The notes under the pieces are model-generated. The model was not told where the DNA came from. It ran no database searches and saw only the letters and a list, made by a program, of their open reading frames with translations. A DNA stretch of 13,436 nucleotides from Calditrichaceae bacterium (lineage in GTDB: Bacteria; Calditrichota; Calditrichia; Calditrichales; Calditrichaceae), in assembly GCA_030592985.1 (NCBI GenBank), contig JAUVIB010000046.1, positions 1 through 13,436 of the forward strand, read 5' to 3'. Each line of letters starts with the position of its first letter. Positions within the stretch are counted from its first letter, which is position 1. Below, piece by piece: positions 7,045 to 13,436 of this stretch. Both the position numbers and the translations under genes were made by a program.

Positions 7045-9558
7045 ATGGGTTTAGATTTACAAAAAATCAATCAACGATTCGCCAAAATAGGCGAACGAAT
7101 AGTAAAAATGCGCTGGCTGAATATTGCCCTTTTTCTATTGATTATGGTAGTTTCTTTTATAGGGCTGAAGAAGATCAAAACAGATGTTTCAAATAACAAT
7201 TGGTTTTTGGAAAACGATCCCACTCTTATAGCGCAAGAGGAATTTGAGGATATTTTCGGCAATAGTGATTATGCCGCCGTTTTGGTGGAAGCGGATGATA
7301 TTTTTCAGCCGGAAATTTTAAGTAAAATCCGTGATTTAAGCAATGAAATGGAACGTTATATTCCACTTTCGGACGAAGTGCTTTCATTATCTCATCTCGA
7401 GTTTAGCCTTGGAACGGAAGGCGGAATGCAGATTATTGATCTGATCCCCGATGAAATCCTCACAGACAAGGCTGAATTGGAAAAGCTGCGCCGGCTTGCT
7501 CTTTCCAAACCCAACATAGCCGGAAAACTTATTTCCCAAGAATGCGATCAGACTTGGATCATGCTTCGCTTAAAGACATTTCCTGATCATTGGGAAACAG
7601 ATAATGAATATTTACAATTTATACAAAGAACGGCAGAGAAATTCCCGCAATTCTTTGAAGATTTTGATACTTCCAAACCGCAAGCGCCGGAGATATTAAT
7701 CGGTCATGTTTGCAAACAAATTGTTGAACAGGAAAAATATCAAATCCTGAATCCTAAAACATCCGGCATGCCGATGGTCAATTATGAAAAACGAATCTGG
7801 TTTGGAAAGGAAACCCCACGGCTGATGGGTTTGGCTCTTTTGTTAGCTGTTATGGTTCTTATAATATTTTTAAGATCATTACGCGGAGTTGTTTTCCCTA
7901 TAATCAGCGCTATCAGTGCTATAATAATAACTTTTGGAATTCAAGGATACATGGGAATAAAAATCGATCCCAGCATGATTTCATTGCCTATGTTCCTGGG
8001 GTTTGCTGTTGCTGTCGGCTATGCGATACATGTTTTCAATTTTTACAAACGCGCTGTTCGGGAAGGTAAAAGTCCCCAACAAGCGTCAATTTTTGCAGTG
8101 GAAGAAACCGGCTGGCCCATTCTTTTTACGGCCCTCACAACTATTGGCGCCTTGATGTCATTTCTTTTTATCGACGTGAAATGTTTAAGGTGGATCGGTT
8201 TGACTTCCGCATCATTAGTTTTTATAACCTATTTTTTGACAATTATAATATTGCCATCACTTTTAAGCTTTGGTAAAAACAAAAAAGCGACCAAGTCTGC
8301 TGAGGATAAAAAATCACCGCTAACAGAAAGATTCATGGGAAAATTGAATGACTGGATTGTGGCGCGTCCCCTTCCAATTCTAATCACTTTTGGCATTGTA
8401 ATGTTAATCTGTATTTGGGGCTTAACGAAAGTTGAGGTTTCTTTTGATATTAAAAGCTCGATGGGTGATAAAGTGCCTTATGCGAAAAAATTACTATATG
8501 TCGGTGATTCTAAAATCGGTTCGCTCTATTCCTACGACCTTGGCATAGAATTCCCCAATCCGGGAGACGCTAAGATTCTGGAAAACCTGCGGAAAGTCGA
8601 AATTCTTGAGAATGAAATTAATGCCCTGGAATTAACCAAGAAAACCAGCTCATTACTTGATATAGTTAAAGATATTAACCAGGTATTAAATGAAGGTAAG
8701 CCGGAATTTTATAAAATACCTTCTATAGATGATATTGCGGAATATCGGGAGATAAATCTTTCTCTAGAGGAAAAGAGAGAAATCGAAAAACAGATACTTG
8801 CTCAAACTATACTGCTCTATGAAAACGCGGGCGGCTCGGAAGCGGAAAGATGGCTTGATTATGACGATCAAAGATTGCACATAATGGTGGAACTAAAAAG
8901 TTATAATTCAACTGAGTTACAACGGGAACTTGCCTATGTGTCCAAAAGAACGAGCGAATTGTTTCCTGAAGCACGCCTGATACAGACAGGAACCGTAGCA
9001 AAATATACTGCGATGCAGGATATTATCGCTTTTGGGCAGATTAATTCATTTCTGATTGCTTTGGGTATAATTGCTGTTTTATTGATCATCGTTTTTGGAA
9101 ATATAAAAACCGGACTCATTGGAACAATACCAAATATTACCCCGGCGCTTGTAGTTGGTGGAATTATGGGATTTGCAAAGATTCCATTAGATATGATGAC
9201 GGTTACAATTATGCCGATGCTGCTCGGGTTAGCGGTAGATGATACTATTCACTTTATCAATCACAGTCATCTGGAATTCAACCGGACAGGCAGGTATTAT
9301 TTTAGTATCAGGAAGACATTTATTATGGTCGGCTCGGCTTTGTTTGCGACTTCAGTTGTTCTGATATTAAATTTTTCAGCCTATCTTACATCAGACGCAA
9401 AAGTATTGTCCAACCTGGGACTGTTGGCGTCTTCCGGTATTGCCGCAGCTTTGTTAGCGGATTTCTTTGTAATTCCAATTTTGCTGAAAAAGGGGAAAGT
9501 TTTTGGGGAAGAGAAACAGAACGCGGATTACACTGATGAAAAGGATAAACACGGGTAA
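7045..9558 (+). CDS. MMPL/RND-family transporter (hydrophobe exporter type)
   Basis: An 837-residue inner-membrane protein with the two-fold RND architecture. One helix at about 25-42 is followed by a periplasmic domain starting at WFLENDP, a five-helix bundle at about 258-405, a short cytoplasmic lysine-rich linker, a helix at about 443-461, a second periplasmic domain and a final bundle at about 666-825. The C-terminal bundle has LGLAVDDTIHF with acidic residues Asp732 and Asp733, the usual place for the proton-relay motif. The equivalent N-terminal segment reads AVGYAIH and lacks them. Such MMPL proteins move lipids or other hydrophobic compounds and typically work with a LolA-like protein such as that at 362 and a barrel such as that at 1245. 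An AGGAA precedes the ATG. The last 12 residues (826-837, NADYTDEKDKHG) appear to be encoded by a dispersed repeat. Confidence 0.85.
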   Translation: MGLDLQKINQRFAKIGERIVKMRWLNIALFLLIMVVSFIGLKKIKTDVSNNNWFLENDPTLIAQEEFEDIFGNSDYAAVLVEADDIFQPEILSKIRDLSNEMERYIPLSDEVLSLSHLEFSLGTEGGMQIIDLIPDEILTDKAELEKLRRLALSKPNIAGKLISQECDQTWIMLRLKTFPDHWETDNEYLQFIQRTAEKFPQFFEDFDTSKPQAPEILIGHVCKQIVEQEKYQILNPKTSGMPMVNYEKRIWFGKETPRLMGLALLLAVMVLIIFLRSLRGVVFPIISAISAIIITFGIQGYMGIKIDPSMISLPMFLGFAVAVGYAIHVFNFYKRAVREGKSPQQASIFAVEETGWPILFTALTTIGALMSFLFIDVKCLRWIGLTSASLVFITYFLTIIILPSLLSFGKNKKATKSAEDKKSPLTERFMGKLNDWIVARPLPILITFGIVMLICIWGLTKVEVSFDIKSSMGDKVPYAKKLLYVGDSKIGSLYSYDLGIEFPNPGDAKILENLRKVEILENEINALELTKKTSSLLDIVKDINQVLNEGKPEFYKIPSIDDIAEYREINLSLEEKREIEKQILAQTILLYENAGGSEAERWLDYDDQRLHIMVELKSYNSTELQRELAYVSKRTSELFPEARLIQTGTVAKYTAMQDIIAFGQINSFLIALGIIAVLLIIVFGNIKTGLIGTIPNITPALVVGGIMGFAKIPLDMMTVTIMPMLLGLAVDDTIHFINHSHLEFNRTGRYYFSIRKTFIMVGSALFATSVVLILNFSAYLTSDAKVLSNLGLLASSGIAAALLADFFVIPILLKKGKVFGEEKQNADYTDEKDKHG

Positions 9559-9592
9559 GAATAGCCAAATAATAATCCGTATTATCCGTGAG
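9521..9592. repeat. Dispersed 'ggattaca/atccgtgttatccgtg'-type repeat overlapping the RND gene's 3' end
   Basis: The DNA from GCGGATTACACTGATG to ATTATCCGTG is an imperfect inverted repeat: GGATAAACACGGG (9543-9555) faces TCCGTATTATCC (9577-9588). This is the form of a degenerate interspersed repeat I know from many environmental genomes. It provides the last dozen codons and stop of the RND gene and most of the 86-base gap after it. No T-run follows, so it is not a clear terminator. Confidence 0.5.
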
Positions 9593-9644
9593 CAGAAAAA
9601 GCATAAGGAAATATCTTATAACTAGTTATTAATAAGAGGGGAAA

Positions 9645-10304
9645 ATGCAAGAAATTCTAATGAACAAAAAGAAACAGCAAAGGGACTGGGGGCTAATAGC
9701 TGACAAATTCGATGAGATATCGAATTATGTTGTAGGTCCGGAAATAAATAAAGAGATTTGTGAAAAACTAAATAAAGAAAAGAATTTAGGCAAAGTAATA
9801 GAATTCGGATGCGGAACAGGATATTTTACCAAAGAGATAACTGATAATGCCGAGCATATTATTGCTACTGATGTTTCTAAAGAGATGTTAGCTGCTGCAA
9901 AAAATAAATTAATAAATTTTAAAAACATAACTTTTCAAAAAGTAGATTGCAGAAAAACAGCTTTCCCCTCAGAAGAATTTAATACTGTTTTAATGATTAA
10001 TGTTTTGCATGTTATTAAAGACCCTGCATATGCTGTAAAGGAAAGTTACAGGATCTTAAAACCTGGTGGTTTATTAATTACCATAGACTTGACTGGTTAC
10101 GGCATGAAGAAACTTGAAATGCTAAAGCTGCTTTTTAGATATCTAAGAAAAATAGGTAAGCCCCCTACTAAAGCAAATAAAGGCAACTTGTCTCCAAGCG
10201 ATCTTGATATTTTTTCAGGGAATTCAGGTTTCAGTATAAAAGAAAACATACTTATAGGAGATAAAATAAAGGCTTTATATTTCAAGGGGATAAAACATGA
10301 ATAA
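9645..10304 (+). CDS. Class I SAM-dependent methyltransferase (type 11 fold)
   Basis: A 219-residue cytoplasmic enzyme. Motif I, which binds S-adenosylmethionine, is VIEFGCGTGYF at 51-61. The acidic ribose-contact residue is Asp76 in IIATDVS, a further motif Asp101 follows FQKV, the substrate-side segment is LMINVLHVI (116-124), and RILKPGGLL at 136-144 is the post-III motif. The N-terminus (YVVGPEINKEICEKL) resembles UbiE/MenG-like and other small-molecule enzymes, but the acceptor cannot be named. GAGGGG at 9636-9641 supports the ATG at 9645; an ATG at 9660 (MNKKK) is possible but lacks a ribosome site. The gene overlaps the next methyltransferase by 8 bases. Base composition is clearly more AT-rich than in the neighbouring genes. 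Confidence 0.85.
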   Translation: MQEILMNKKKQQRDWGLIADKFDEISNYVVGPEINKEICEKLNKEKNLGKVIEFGCGTGYFTKEITDNAEHIIATDVSKEMLAAAKNKLINFKNITFQKVDCRKTAFPSEEFNTVLMINVLHVIKDPAYAVKESYRILKPGGLLITIDLTGYGMKKLEMLKLLFRYLRKIGKPPTKANKGNLSPSDLDIFSGNSGFSIKENILIGDKIKALYFKGIKHE

Positions 10305-10869
10305 ACAAAAACCAATGCTGTCAATTATGTTCAAGATGATGACGATAATTATGTCTATCAGAAAAAAGTTTAGGAATATTGATGAAGAACTTAGTTTGGC
10401 CGGGACAAAACCAGGAGATTACATTCTAGATTTTGGTTGTGGTCTTGGTTTTAATACAGTCCCGGCAGCTAAGATTGTTGGTTTAAAAGGGAAAGTGTTC
10501 GCACTTGATATTCATAAACAGGCTATAGAAATTGTAAGTAAAAAAGCAAAAAAATACAAATTAAATAATATTAAAACAATTATCTCTAATTGTGGTACTG
10601 GTTTAAGAAGTAATACTATTGATATTGTGTATTTGCATAACACATTGCCCCTGATAGAAAATAAAAAAGAAGTTTTAGATGAGATATATAGAGTTCTCAA
10701 TACAAATGGGATATTGTCTTATATGAGTAGATTTGGTTCGCGCCTTACAGGTAATAATTCGATGAATGGCAAACAACTAAGAAAATATTTGGAAGCTGAA
10801 AATAAATTCAAATTAATAAAAAGCAGAAATGGGCATTTTATATTTAAGAAAATGGATTCCCACGGGTAA
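10297..10869 (+). CDS. Second class I SAM-dependent methyltransferase
   Basis: A 190-residue methyltransferase whose ATG overlaps the end of the previous gene by 8 bases, indicating translational coupling. Motif I is ILDFGCGLGFNTV (43-55), the acidic residue is Asp71 in FALDIHKQA, and the later motif is EIYRVLNTNGIL (129-140), with Asn replacing the usual Pro-Gly. The N-terminus (SIMFKMMTIIMSIRKKFRNIDEEL, summarised as a hydrophobic Met-rich helix then a basic stretch) and TKPGDYILDFGCG match a widespread small family found in bacteria and archaea with unknown substrates. The last residues DSHG come from sequence resembling repeat DNA, so the ancestral stop may have been earlier. Like its partner it is AT-rich, and the pair may have been acquired together. 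Confidence 0.82.
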   Translation: MNKQKPMLSIMFKMMTIIMSIRKKFRNIDEELSLAGTKPGDYILDFGCGLGFNTVPAAKIVGLKGKVFALDIHKQAIEIVSKKAKKYKLNNIKTIISNCGTGLRSNTIDIVYLHNTLPLIENKKEVLDEIYRVLNTNGILSYMSRFGSRLTGNNSMNGKQLRKYLEAENKFKLIKSRNGHFIFKKMDSHG

Positions 10870-10887
10870 CATTTCGACCAGTCTTTA

Positions 10888-10907
10888 TCCCGACGATACT
10901 GTCGGGA
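10888..10907. repeat. Palindromic repeat, perfect 7-bp stem TCCCGAC / GTCGGGA
   Basis: TCCCGAC (10888-10894), loop GATACT, GTCGGGA (10901-10907). It lies 18 bases after the stop of the second methyltransferase. The continuation ACTACGCC has no T-run, so termination would have to be Rho-dependent. The arm sequence is related to the TCCC..CGA/TCGGGA element found inside menD at 11803-11829. Confidence 0.55.
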
Positions 10908-11136
10908 CTACGCCTCGGCAGGTAAACTCAATGACCAACCCGGTGTCTTCTGCGAAGGTGGATAAACATGAGTCTTTATTAAAATTTGTTAGATTCAATC
11001 CACCACTCTCTTATAAGCAAACACTAGTACAGACTGATACCCAATACACATCAAGATACTGAAAAGACGCTGATGTATCCAAAGTTACCTGTCCAGCTCC
11101 TTCAACACAAAAAGACCTAGCTTAACCAGCTACCGG

Positions 11137-11158
11137 GTTCCACATTGCTCAGAATGAC
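11137..11158. repeat. Degenerate copy of the 'ctccgctcgggatgac' dispersed repeat
   Basis: GTTCCACATTGCTCAGAATGAC matches the repeat in menD (CCTCGACTCCGCTCGGGATGAC) at its conserved end: GCTC, then G(G/A)ATGAC at identical spacing. It lies in non-coding DNA some 75 bases before menD, as expected of a decayed interspersed repeat. Confidence 0.35.
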
Positions 11159-11233
11159 CATCCGGCTTAGATTAGACACAATGACTTTCACTAAATGTAA
11201 AAATGATGATAGACATTTGGAGTTACTTTCGTC

Positions 11234-12979
11234 GTGACACAAAATTTAGCAGTTAGCGATTGGATTATTGAAGAGCTGATTAATCTGGGGGTTACACATT
11301 TTGTGGTTTCACCCGGTTCACGATCCACTCCTTTGACAGTCGCTGTTGCCCGTAACCCTAAAGCTGATACAACTATCCATTTTGATGAACGGGGTGCAGC
11401 CTATTTTGCCCTGGGACATGCCAAAGCCACCGGGCAGCCAGCAGTGTTGATCTGCACCTCAGGAACGGCTGTCGCTAATTATTTTCCAGCCGTGGTGGAA
11501 GCTTCAATGGATAATATTTCTCTCATCGTCCTTAGTGCTGATCGTCCCCCGGAACTGATTGATGTGGGTGCCAACCAGGCTATTTTTCAAGAGAATATCT
11601 ACGGAAGCTATCCACGCTTATTTAAGAATCTGTCGCCGCCTGACACAAAGACCACTATTGAACAAATCCAGGAAACCATTACTGAGACCTATGCTGCTGC
11701 CATCGGCTCAAGACCGGGACCGGTGCATTTGAATTGTCAATTCAGGGAGCCTTTGCTGCCTGATTCAACGGGAGTGAAGCATCCAATTCCCCCTGTTCCT
11801 TGTCCCTCGACTCCGCTCGGGATGACGAAACAGGAAATTGATCCAATCGAGGACGATATTGACATTCTATTTACGCTAAGCATTTCTGATGAACAATTGC
11901 ATTTGATCAAGAAAAAGATCGAAGGATACCAGAGGGGCATCATTATCGTTGGACGATCCGTGGATCCACAATATGATGAAGCTATTTTGAGTTTGGCCAA
12001 TACTCTCAATTGGCCGATCTTTCCTGATATTCAATCCAAGTTGAGATTCAGAAAGCACGCTAATCTCATCAATCAATTTGACCTGACCCTTTTAAAGGAT
12101 TCGTCGCTGGAGCAGAAACCAGAAATGGTGCTTCATCTGGGAGGTGCATTCACCTCAAAACGTTTGCTCAATTTTCTGGATGACTCTGAAATTTATTATG
12201 TCGCAGTAAAAGCAACACCTGAGTGCATCGACCCCAATCATCAGGTGGATGTGGCAATTCAGACGAATATTGGTGATTTATGCAAATCGATTGAAGTCTC
12301 CAATACTAACAATAATGGAATGTGGTTAAAAGCATGGCAAAAAACTGAAGGTGAAGTATCAGAGACGATCACAGACCTATTGGAATCCATGTCAATACTG
12401 AGTGAGCCTGCCGTCAGCTATCAGCTATCAAGATCAATTCCCCGTGACCATTCCCTCATGCTGGCAAACAGCATGGCCATCCGTGAAATGGAGATGTTTG
12501 GGACAATCCATGATTTTGAGGGTCGGGTTATTGCCAATCGTGGTTCCAGTGGTATCGATGGATCGCTAGCCACCGCAGCGGGCTATCAGATTGGTTCTGA
12601 AAAACCATTGACGCTCCTTATTGGTGATCTTGCTGCCCTCCATGACCTGAACTCTTTATCATTAGTGAAAAACACTCCTCAGCCAATGATCATCATTCTG
12701 ATCAACAATAACGGTGGCGGAATCTTCAACTTCCTGCCTGTGCGAACAGAGACAGATGTCTTTGAAGCCTTCTTTGGCACCCCTCATGGTTGGACATTCG
12801 AAAAAGCAGCGGAGATGTTCAATCTTAGTTATGCTCATCCCAAGGATATGCAGGAATTCAAACTGAAGTATTCACAAGCTGTCAAAGAATCACGATCCAT
12901 GATCATTGAGGTCAATACGGATCGCGATGAAAATCACACTCTGCACCAAAGGATATTCAAAACAATTCGTGAATCCTGA
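11234..12979 (+). CDS. menD: 2-succinyl-5-enolpyruvyl-6-hydroxy-3-cyclohexene-1-carboxylate synthase
   Basis: A 581-residue thiamine-diphosphate enzyme of menaquinone synthesis that adds the succinic semialdehyde unit from 2-oxoglutarate to isochorismate. The PYR domain begins DWIIEELINLGVTHFVVSPGSRSTPL, with Ser29-Arg30-Ser31 in the conserved GSRSTPL. The ThDP-activating glutamate is Glu52 in HFDERGAA. The C-terminal PP domain has the metal/ThDP segment GDLAALHDLNSLSLV followed by INNNGGGIFNFLP. Length is normal for MenD. The start is a GTG at 11234 with GGAG at 11219-11222; no upstream alternative is better. Residues 190-199 (CPSTPLGMTK), in the linker between the PYR and central domains, are encoded by a dispersed repeat that keeps the frame. 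The next gene, menH, overlaps or follows closely. Confidence 0.95.
   Translation: MTQNLAVSDWIIEELINLGVTHFVVSPGSRSTPLTVAVARNPKADTTIHFDERGAAYFALGHAKATGQPAVLICTSGTAVANYFPAVVEASMDNISLIVLSADRPPELIDVGANQAIFQENIYGSYPRLFKNLSPPDTKTTIEQIQETITETYAAAIGSRPGPVHLNCQFREPLLPDSTGVKHPIPPVPCPSTPLGMTKQEIDPIEDDIDILFTLSISDEQLHLIKKKIEGYQRGIIIVGRSVDPQYDEAILSLANTLNWPIFPDIQSKLRFRKHANLINQFDLTLLKDSSLEQKPEMVLHLGGAFTSKRLLNFLDDSEIYYVAVKATPECIDPNHQVDVAIQTNIGDLCKSIEVSNTNNNGMWLKAWQKTEGEVSETITDLLESMSILSEPAVSYQLSRSIPRDHSLMLANSMAIREMEMFGTIHDFEGRVIANRGSSGIDGSLATAAGYQIGSEKPLTLLIGDLAALHDLNSLSLVKNTPQPMIIILINNNGGGIFNFLPVRTETDVFEAFFGTPHGWTFEKAAEMFNLSYAHPKDMQEFKLKYSQAVKESRSMIIEVNTDRDENHTLHQRIFKTIRES
11803..11829. repeat. Dispersed palindromic repeat embedded in frame in menD
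   Basis: TCCC(T)CGA, loop CTCCGC, TCGGGA, then TGACGAA: a bulged hairpin with the wording of the widespread 'cctcgactccgctcgggatgac' interspersed repeat. It is 27 bases, a multiple of three, and falls in a surface linker, so the enzyme can stay intact. A decayed copy lies at 11137-11158. Confidence 0.6.
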
Positions 12980-13436
12980 ACGAACCAACTTTATGTGGCA
13001 CATGAATATTGTCGGAAAGCATGATGGTTTTCCCCTACTCTGGCTACACGGTTTCATGGGCTCATCTGAAGATTGGCTACCATTAGTAAATGAGCATTTC
13101 CCTGAATACCGTAATATCCTGGTAGATCTACCGGGGCATGGTAAATCTCTTTTCTCAGGACAAAACAACTATCCTGCTTTCCTTGATAGCCTCAGGCAAC
13201 AACTCAACTCATTAGGGATCAAGACCTTTATTCCAATTGGTTACTCCATGGGCGGACGAATTGCCTTACACTTGCAGCAACACGATCCAGATCATATTCC
13301 TGCTTTGGTGGGGCTATCTACAGCACCAGGATTAAAAACGGATCAGGAAATACAACAACGTAGACTTTCAGATACAGAACTGATGAATAAGTTGGACAAA
13401 CAGGGGTTTAACACATTTTTAAGCAAGTGGTACAAA
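12969..13436 (+). CDS. menH: 2-succinyl-6-hydroxy-2,4-cyclohexadiene-1-carboxylate synthase, N-terminal part
   Basis: The first 156 codons of an alpha/beta-hydrolase running off the window end. It has the MenH-type LLWLHGFMGSSEDW oxyanion-side segment, VDLPGHGKS, and the nucleophile elbow GYSMGGR with Ser93 (counting from the GTG). MenH eliminates pyruvate from the MenD product, so its place directly after menD is expected for a men operon. The start is uncertain. A GTG at 12969 would overlap menD by 11 bases and supplies the first beta strand (NFMWHMNIVG). ATGs at 12993 and 13002 are alternatives, and none has a clear ribosome binding site. The catalytic Asp and His would lie beyond the window. 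RsbQ-like or other hydrolases are less likely given the context. Confidence 0.88.
   Translation, partial: MNPERTNFMWHMNIVGKHDGFPLLWLHGFMGSSEDWLPLVNEHFPEYRNILVDLPGHGKSLFSGQNNYPAFLDSLRQQLNSLGIKTFIPIGYSMGGRIALHLQQHDPDHIPALVGLSTAPGLKTDQEIQQRRLSDTELMNKLDKQGFNTFLSKWYK

Larger units (their letters stand above)
10870..11233. other. Gene-free region between the methyltransferases and menD
   Basis: About 364 bases without a convincing gene. A 77-codon frame here (10829-11062) overlaps the methyltransferase end, lacks family features and is judged spurious. The region contains a TCCCGAC/GTCGGGA hairpin at 10888-10907 and a degenerate repeat at 11137-11158. It must hold the promoter of the men genes if they are transcribed separately, but I find no box pair I would defend. 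GGAG at 11219-11222 lies 11 bases before the menD GTG. Confidence 0.5.

Noticed and set aside
10829..11062. A 77-codon plus-strand frame after the second methyltransferase
   Set aside because: It overlaps the methyltransferase end in another frame, passes through a palindromic repeat, and has low-complexity, non-conserved-looking composition.
12890..13168. A 92-codon minus-strand frame across the menD/menH junction
   Set aside because: Both genes on the plus strand have strong family motifs here, and the antisense frame has none.
1..13436. CRISPR arrays, tRNA or rRNA genes, integrases and transposases
   Set aside because: I looked for regularly spaced direct repeats, cloverleaf-like segments and transposase motifs and saw none; the repeats present are short palindromes at irregular positions.

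Overview
The window looks like part of the chromosome of a Gram-negative bacterium with a double membrane: it carries a TonB-dependent receptor, two outer-membrane beta-barrel proteins, several Sec signal peptides and a lipoprotein. The mix of a receptor with an N-terminal carboxypeptidase-regulatory-like domain, an HmuY-type lipoprotein, menaquinone genes and moderate GC points to the FCB side of the tree (Bacteroidota, Calditrichota, Neomarinimicrobiota, KSB1-like lineages). This placement is inference; no marker gene in the window fixes the phylum. Many degenerate palindromic repeats of several kinds lie between and inside genes.

Layout, all genes on the + strand. 1-361: probable last codons of an upstream gene, then a gene-free leader with one candidate promoter. 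362-2507: a LolA-like outer-membrane lipoprotein-sorting protein and a DUF1302-like beta-barrel, two usual companions of MMPL/RND transporters. 2507-2529: a strong Fur-type inverted repeat. 2546-6140: a heme-acquisition cassette with a TonB-dependent receptor (HmuR-like), an HmuY-family lipoprotein and a secreted DUF4198 protein. 6141-6404: a palindromic repeat and the C-terminal remnant of a PEMT/isoprenylcysteine-type membrane methyltransferase. 6405-9558: a HemG-like flavodoxin-fold protein and an 837-residue MMPL/RND transporter, with a weaker Fur-like repeat between them. 9645-10869: two overlapping, AT-rich class I SAM methyltransferases. 10870-11233: gene-free and repeat-bearing. 11234 to the end: menD and the start of menH for menaquinone synthesis.

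Working model. The barrel, the LolA-like protein and the RND pump probably form one envelope export or lipid-handling module. The HmuR/HmuY/DUF4198 genes sit inside that module and appear iron-regulated. The HemG-like flavodoxin could link porphyrin chemistry to the quinone pool, since E. coli HemG uses menaquinone and men genes lie about 4 kb downstream. No heme ABC transporter, HmuS/CobN-like chelatase, TonB or ExbBD is present here, so the route of heme across the inner membrane is open. The most unusual observations are the composite heme/RND/methyltransferase cluster, the repeat that appears to have inserted in frame into menD, the repeat-encoded tail of the RND protein, and the methyltransferase remnant.
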